Of a DNA stretch of 28,789 nt, positions 24,420-28,789 are shown in pieces; position 1 is the first letter of the stretch; each line of letters opens with the position of its first letter. Made by a program: the position numbers and the translations under genes. This DNA comes from Bacteroidota bacterium (GTDB lineage: Bacteria > Bacteroidota > Bacteroidia > Chitinophagales > Chitinophagaceae): positions 1 through 28,789 of the forward strand of contig JAEZDR010000087.1 of assembly GCA_023433265.1 (NCBI GenBank). Reading direction: 5' to 3'. The notes under the pieces are model-generated. The model had not been told where the DNA came from. It did not search any database and saw nothing but the letters and a program-made list of their open reading frames with translations.

Positions 24420-24540
24420 TAGGGAGTTAGTACACTATTGCGAAGGAGTTGCTTCGGAATAGCTACGGAGTTAGACCGCTACAACATCGCTACAGCACAG
24501 CTATAACATCGCTACAACATCGCTACAACATCGTTTCAAC
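24420..24540. repeat. Array with an 11-base period (11 units) after the heptose operon
   Basis: Eleven consecutive units fit one 11-base register. The first five follow TACGGAGTTAG (for example 24464-24474) and the last six follow ATCGCTACAAC (exact at 24508-24518 and 24519-24529). Across all units the fourth base is G in ten of eleven, and the last base is C or G. The two unit types share a frame and differ mainly in their second half, so they may be diverged forms of one element. It lies between gmhB and an exported-protein gene. Confidence 0.8.
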
Positions 24541-24641
24541 TACCTTAAGAGAGGGAGTAACGTATTATCTAAGCTCAGATAGTAGCTTCGCTCCGCTGAC
24601 TGTCTGGTTCCACTAATGTTATCTTAAATATTCTGAATGGG
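24541..24641. other. Non-coding stretch between the 11-base array and the next promoter
   Basis: It contains one more GGGAGTAACG-like segment (24553-24562), suggesting decay of the array, and a small TATCT/AGATA stem around 24566-24581. No gene is visible. Confidence 0.45.
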
Positions 24642-24672
24642 TTTTCATAGTAGAAAAGCTGTTGTATTTTTA
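24642..24672 (+). promoter_or_regulatory. Candidate promoter of the 24687 gene
   Basis: A TTTT box (24642-24645; consensus TTTG), a 19-base spacer and TATTTTTA (24665-24672; one change from TAnnTTTG) lie just before the ATG at 24687. The transcript would start about 10 bases before the start codon. Confidence 0.5.
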
Positions 24673-24686
24673 GTACTCTACCGGTT

Positions 24687-25688
24687 ATGAACAGACATCT
24701 ATTCTTAATATTCTTAATAAGTGTTTCATATTCTTCTGCAGGACAACGTCCTACAGGAGATAATTTGAAGTTTCTGCAACAAACAGAGTTGGAGATTAGG
24801 AAGCCTGCCCTTCAAATGATACAGGACTCTTTCAATTTCAACAGGTTTATAGCGGACAGTGTGTTTACAAAAGGTCTTGTAAAGGCTTTGAAAACGCAAG
24901 GCTCTTTTTATTATCCGTTTGATTCACTCATCACAGTATCAAGACTGTATGCTCCCGATAGTACATTCAGGATTTTTACATGGCAAATAGAAAGAGACCC
25001 GGGACATTTCAGGCAACGTGGGGCAATTCAGATGAACACGAAAGACGGCAGTTTAAAACTGTTTCCCCTGTTTGATGGCTCAGATTACTCGCTCAATCCA
25101 AATGATTCGATACGCACTTTTAGTAACTGGATTGGTGCTATTTACTATGGGGGCATCATTAAGAAAACACATAATAACAAGAGCTACTATACACTGCTTG
25201 GGTATGATGACAACGATGAGTTGACAACAAAAAAGTGGATAGAAATTCTAACGTTTGCTGAAGATGGTACCCCGAGGTTTGGTGGGAGGATATTCATGTA
25301 CAAACAAGATATTCTAAAACCTAAACAACCTGTCGCCCGATTCCCTCTTGAATTTAAAAAACAAGGAAGGGCGAGGCTAACCTACGACCCCGAAATGGAT
25401 ATGATTATATTCGAACACCTCATTAGCGAAACAAATAGACCCGAGGACAAATACACATTAATACCCGACGGTGATTATGAAGGGTTCAGGTGGGTGAATG
25501 GTCAGTGGGTTCATGTTGAAAAGGTATTCGACTATCAGATTGACATGCGCGGAGTAGATCCTACCATAGGCAACGCACCATTACCGATGCCTATCAGGGA
25601 CAAAAGCGGTAAGTTGTTTGAAGAACTAGAAGAAGAGAAAGCAAACCAGCCTAAGCCTAAGGAGAAGACGAAAAAGAAGAAACAATAA
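24687..25688 (+). CDS. Exported protein of unknown function
   Basis: The protein has 333 residues. A signal peptide is visible (MNRHLFLIFLISVSYSSAGQ, likely cut after SAG). The mature part is rich in aromatic residues and contains YPFDSLITVSRLYAPDSTFR, FTWQIERDPGHFRQRGAIQM and YYTLLGYDDNDELTTKKWIE, which look like beta strands. A segment 'TLIPDGDYEGFRWVNGQWVH' follows, then a strongly basic tail of Lys, Pro and Glu (last ~20 residues). I cannot name the family with certainty; similar periplasmic proteins occur as hypothetical proteins in Bacteroidota. It has its own promoter, follows the heptose operon after a repeat array, and its stop codon directly abuts the stop of the convergent gene on the other strand. 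Confidence 0.8.
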   Translation: MNRHLFLIFLISVSYSSAGQRPTGDNLKFLQQTELEIRKPALQMIQDSFNFNRFIADSVFTKGLVKALKTQGSFYYPFDSLITVSRLYAPDSTFRIFTWQIERDPGHFRQRGAIQMNTKDGSLKLFPLFDGSDYSLNPNDSIRTFSNWIGAIYYGGIIKKTHNNKSYYTLLGYDDNDELTTKKWIEILTFAEDGTPRFGGRIFMYKQDILKPKQPVARFPLEFKKQGRARLTYDPEMDMIIFEHLISETNRPEDKYTLIPDGDYEGFRWVNGQWVHVEKVFDYQIDMRGVDPTIGNAPLPMPIRDKSGKLFEELEEEKANQPKPKEKTKKKKQ

Positions 25689-27269
25689 TTATTTAGGAGT
25701 TTGCCCGAGAGTTTCAATGTCGTACAACAGGAACACCCCACGATATACTCCAGTTACCTGATAATTCCGTAGCCATTTATAAGGTGCTGTATAAGTATCC
25801 CACTCGTCCATGACGAAACGCGCCGGTACAATAAACTTCCCAACGGAAGGTTGTTGGGGTGCAAACTTATACTTTGGATGATCCTGGATATATTGCTTGT
25901 AATGTGAATCAGCCTGACCATAGTCAATACTGGAGTCATAGATAAACTCATGTACCTTTTTTTTGTCAGCTAACAATTCGTTCGTATAAGGAATCAGGTC
26001 GGGGTAATACCCGGCAACAGAAAGCACAGAAAAGAAAAGTGCCGCTGTAACAAAAGCATTTCTATATTTCCACCATCTAACTACAGCAAGATAACCAAGA
26101 CCCAGATAAACGAGCGGCAGGAATATTAAAAGGTGGCGCACTCCTATTTGAAAAGGATTCAAAAAGCTCATTACAATGAAATAAACGATGATTGGAGCGA
26201 GTAAAAATTGATACTTCGATAAATAACCTTGCCTTCTGAATCTTTTGAAAAACACGACAATAGAAACCGTTGCTATGAATAGAATTCCAATTGGGAACTT
26301 TACCAGTGAAACAAGCAAATAATAGTACCAAACGCCATCCTTACTATAAACCCCGTTGACATAAACACCAGCAAACGGGTTAGTTTCAAAGCCAGGCCCG
26401 ATTTCAGCGTGATATTGTAACAGGTCTACTCCCTGCATCCATCCTTCAGGAATAAGCATTGGTAGCCGGTACCAGCTAAATGTTGCCTGTAAGGTTTGCA
26501 GTTTGCTACTTAAAAAAAGATAAGTATGCAGGCCTTTTCCACTGCCCTGGAAATAAAAGGCAGCATTTAAAACAAACCAGGCAATGACCAAAAAGCCAAG
26601 GCAATAAATGCAGTGAGACAGATGCAATGATTTTCTCTTGCTTAAAAGAGTCGTCAGACTAATCATAGCGAGGGCAAACGGCAGAAATATAAAGCCTTGT
26701 TTTGTAGCCAGGGCGACGCCAAAAAAAACTGCAGAAGCTATAAGGTGAAACCTCTCAAGATAGTGCGAAGCACTCCATCTATAATAATGGTATAAGCAAG
26801 CAACCATTACAAATGCGCTGATGATATCGCTGTTGATAAGAATACCATATACCATGAAAAGCGGGTCGACCAAGACCATGATGACCGGTAACCAAAAGCC
26901 TCTGCTTCCATAAAGCCTTCGCGACCATAAGAAGACATATAGTATAATTCCATAGAAATAAAATAAGAACATGTACCGGCCATTTCGCAAATCTTCCTGC
27001 CCCCAATCAGTTGCCTTAAATCCAGGCGTGAATACCTGCTTTGCAACACGGGGGACCCATGCGATAAACGTTAGTGGCGTTTTGCTATCATCAAGCTCTT
27101 TGATTTTCCTGCTGTCTCCCATTAACCAGCGTTTGGAATAGTCGGCATATCCGGGCTCATCGAAGGTGATGTCCTGGTGTTTAATGAAGTTTAACGACAG
27201 GCACAAGTGTACCAACAGGAATTTCGCGTAAACCGGCGTGTAAAAGTGGAGCCAAACATCTATACGCAA
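25689..27269 (-). CDS. Multi-membrane GT-C glycosyltransferase (GT39/PMT-like)
   Basis: The 526-residue protein has about ten or more hydrophobic helices. Near the N-terminus, HQDITFDEPGYADYSKRW carries the Asp-Glu pair of the first external loop that is catalytic in GT39/ArnT-type enzymes. The second half has PFQIGVRHLLIFLPLVYLGL, also typical. The last ~120 residues are soluble and probably periplasmic (DSSIDYGQADSHYKQYIQDH). Such enzymes take a sugar from a polyprenyl-phosphate carrier and transfer it to lipid, glycan or protein outside the membrane. The start appears to be TTG at 27269; no earlier ATG is in frame, and the next Met would remove the catalytic loop. It follows the GT87 gene by 102 bases on the same strand. 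Confidence 0.85.
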   Translation of the reverse strand: MRIDVWLHFYTPVYAKFLLVHLCLSLNFIKHQDITFDEPGYADYSKRWLMGDSRKIKELDDSKTPLTFIAWVPRVAKQVFTPGFKATDWGQEDLRNGRYMFLFYFYGIILYVFLWSRRLYGSRGFWLPVIMVLVDPLFMVYGILINSDIISAFVMVACLYHYYRWSASHYLERFHLIASAVFFGVALATKQGFIFLPFALAMISLTTLLSKRKSLHLSHCIYCLGFLVIAWFVLNAAFYFQGSGKGLHTYLFLSSKLQTLQATFSWYRLPMLIPEGWMQGVDLLQYHAEIGPGFETNPFAGVYVNGVYSKDGVWYYYLLVSLVKFPIGILFIATVSIVVFFKRFRRQGYLSKYQFLLAPIIVYFIVMSFLNPFQIGVRHLLIFLPLVYLGLGYLAVVRWWKYRNAFVTAALFFSVLSVAGYYPDLIPYTNELLADKKKVHEFIYDSSIDYGQADSHYKQYIQDHPKYKFAPQQPSVGKFIVPARFVMDEWDTYTAPYKWLRNYQVTGVYRGVFLLYDIETLGQTPK

Positions 27270-27371
27270 ACTTACTAATGTTGTATGGTGAGATCTTTAT
27301 TTAGTATTCAGCAGGTGGATATCCTGTGCCGGTAAACTAATGCTTCCCCGGCTTGCTGTGGAGTAAAAAAA

Positions 27372-28655
27372 CTATTGTAAGCCCCGTTTACGGAAAGCCT
27401 CAACCAGGGACCCGGCTAAAATCAATATCTCCCCAAAAGTGTATTGCATGGGAATAATCTTAACCGTCAACAAATTCAGGGAGAGGCCTATACCCAACAA
27501 GCCAATTGCCGTCTTGTTCATCGTTTTCGAACCCGTTGCAGCCACCAACAGTAAGGGAAAAAAATACTGAACGCCATAATACTGGTGGCGGTAAACCGGT
27601 GAGGCGAAATCCGTGACCGCATACAACACAAAGCCGAGCAACAAGCACTGGATAACAGAAGGGCTTTTGTTATTGTGCCGAAAATAAAATGCGCCTAAAA
27701 GAATCACGATGCTACTCGCCAGGAGCAAAGCCAGTTGGTTAGTCGTGAGCCTAGTACCGGTTAACTTATTGTAGATAACAAAAAGATTACCGTTTTCTGA
27801 TAACGAGCTTCCGTATTTCCGGTTTGCTGCATAAGCCTCTTTTATATCCCATCCTTCAAGCCTCAACACAGTTGGAGGCGTGGGTGCAACAAAGGTATCC
27901 GCATCAGCTTGCTGATGAATTTTTACTTGTTGCTCTATGTTGAGTTTATAGTGTTTCCAAAGCTCAAACTGGAAAGGTGTAACCAACAAATAACCGAGGT
28001 AGGCCAATCCTAATACCGACGCAACTAAAAAGAAGCGCTTTAACTGCCATATTATGAGGAGTAAAGGAATGAATGCGATAGCTGTAGTAGGCTTCAGCAG
28101 GATTAATGCAACAGTTGCAACGGCGGCGGCTGCTTGCAGGTTCTTAACGAGCAAGGCAGCAATGGCAATGAGCAATAAGAGGTTTACAATGTAAATCTGC
28201 CCCAGCAAAAGGTGATGCTGAAATGTGAACGTGAGCATTAATAGCGGAGTTAACACTAACACAGCCGACCTGTTTGATTTAGTTCGCGCTATAAAAAAAG
28301 CTATGGCAGCAGCAAACACAAGAATAACTTGCTGCAAGAAAAACCAAAGTTTAGATGCTTCTGTGTAGGGCATCCTGCCAAGTGGAATAAGAAGTTGGTG
28401 GAACAGCGGTGAGGCGGTAATGTTGGACGCCTTGTATTTGTTAAGGTTAGAAGTGTCGTAATATCTGAAACTATCACCGGGCTTCCACTTGTAGAGGTAA
28501 GGGGAGACCCCCTCTTCAATAAGTCTTGCGCCTACCACCCTGTTGCGCAGATCGCCCGGCATTACGTTGCTTAAATCCAGGTTTACCTGGAAAGCATATA
28601 ACAGGAGGCAGGCTGAGAAAAAGTAAGGCCAATATGCAATTGCTATCCTTTTCAA
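27372..28655 (-). CDS. Glycosyltransferase family 87 (DUF2029-like) membrane protein
   Basis: The 427-residue protein has about ten hydrophobic helices. The first external loop has the pattern D.RNRVVGARLIEEGVSPYLYKW, matching the D..(Y/R)...G..PY of GT87 polyprenol-phosphate-dependent mannosyltransferases. Later segments 'HHLLLGQIYIVNLLLL' (GQ.N-like) and 'LLKPTTAIAFIPLLL' (KP motif) are also typical. It probably uses a lipid-linked sugar on the outer side of the inner membrane. The start is TTG at 28655, because the ATG five bases upstream is out of frame and hits a stop at once. It lies 41 bases after lepA, so it may be co-transcribed with it. Confidence 0.87.
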   Translation of the reverse strand: MKRIAIAYWPYFFSACLLLYAFQVNLDLSNVMPGDLRNRVVGARLIEEGVSPYLYKWKPGDSFRYYDTSNLNKYKASNITASPLFHQLLIPLGRMPYTEASKLWFFLQQVILVFAAAIAFFIARTKSNRSAVLVLTPLLMLTFTFQHHLLLGQIYIVNLLLLIAIAALLVKNLQAAAAVATVALILLKPTTAIAFIPLLLIIWQLKRFFLVASVLGLAYLGYLLVTPFQFELWKHYKLNIEQQVKIHQQADADTFVAPTPPTVLRLEGWDIKEAYAANRKYGSSLSENGNLFVIYNKLTGTRLTTNQLALLLASSIVILLGAFYFRHNNKSPSVIQCLLLGFVLYAVTDFASPVYRHQYYGVQYFFPLLLVAATGSKTMNKTAIGLLGIGLSLNLLTVKIIPMQYTFGEILILAGSLVEAFRKRGLQ

Positions 28656-28696
28656 ACCATTAGCAGTGCTGCTTTTAATTATGAGGCTGGCGTTGG

Positions 28697-28789
28697 TTAA
28701 TCCAGCTTTAACACGGCCAGGAAAGCTTCCTGTGGTATCTCAACGTTGCCAATTTGCCTCATTCGTTTCTTACCTTCTTTCTGCTTCTG
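28697..28789 (-). CDS. lepA: Elongation factor 4 (LepA), C-terminal end only
   Basis: The last 30 codons before a TAA at 28697 read QKQKEGKKRMRQIGNVEIPQ and end EAFLAVLKLD. This is the strongly conserved C-terminal tail of LepA/EF4 (KQKEGKKRM.QIGNVE.PQ.AFLA.L). EF4 is a ribosomal GTPase that promotes back-translocation and assists ribosome biogenesis under stress. The rest of the gene lies beyond the window edge. Confidence 0.93.
   Translation of the reverse strand, partial: QKQKEGKKRMRQIGNVEIPQEAFLAVLKLD

Noticed and set aside
24420..24540. CRISPR array
   Set aside because: The unit is only 11 bases with no spacers between repeats, and no cas gene is nearby.

Overview
The window comes from the chromosome of a Bacteroidota bacterium, probably of the Chitinophagaceae or a close relative (the family is inference). 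Three things support this. The giant secreted protein ends in a type IX secretion (Por) C-terminal sorting domain. Promoter-like boxes have the Bacteroidota form (TAnnTTTG, with a TTTG-like box about 19 bases upstream). The ribosomal proteins have Bacteroidota forms, such as zinc-free L36 and tailed L17. No integrase, transposase, phage gene or CRISPR array was seen.

Layout. Bases 1-2518 (minus): a family 2 glycosyltransferase, an NdpA/YejK-like nucleoid-associated protein, a YdbS-like PH-domain membrane protein and the start of a YdbT-like partner. Bases 2654-6523 (minus): infA-rpmJ-rpsM-rpsK-rpsD-rpoA-rplQ, with a good promoter before infA and a clear terminator after rplQ. Bases 6737-16332 (minus): a 72-residue exported protein with a C-terminal sorting-like tail, downstream of a 3085-residue surface protein. 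Bases 16612-17475 (minus): a small membrane protein and tRNA-Pro(GGG). Bases 17529-24310 (plus): eight tightly packed genes. Bases 24687-25688 (plus): an exported protein of unknown function. Bases 25689-28789 (minus): two multi-membrane glycosyltransferases downstream of the 3' end of lepA.

How the genes work together. The plus-strand operon holds all four enzymes for GDP-D-glycero-alpha-D-manno-heptose (gmhA, hddA, gmhB, hddC). Two glycosyltransferases, a DUF4199 membrane protein and a dihydroorotase-like protein that has lost its metal ligands precede them. This looks like a unit that makes and transfers a heptose-containing surface glycan. With the GT-C enzymes at the right end and the type IX-secreted giant protein, much of the window concerns the cell surface.

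The most unusual non-coding signals are two intergenic arrays in which a degenerate motif recurs every 11 bases (17065-17196 and 24420-24540), one on each side of the heptose operon. Others are the apparently inactive dihydroorotase at the head of that operon, a 436-residue tandem duplication in the giant protein, a long hairpin element inside the ribosomal operon, and the separation of infA from secY/map by surface-protein genes.
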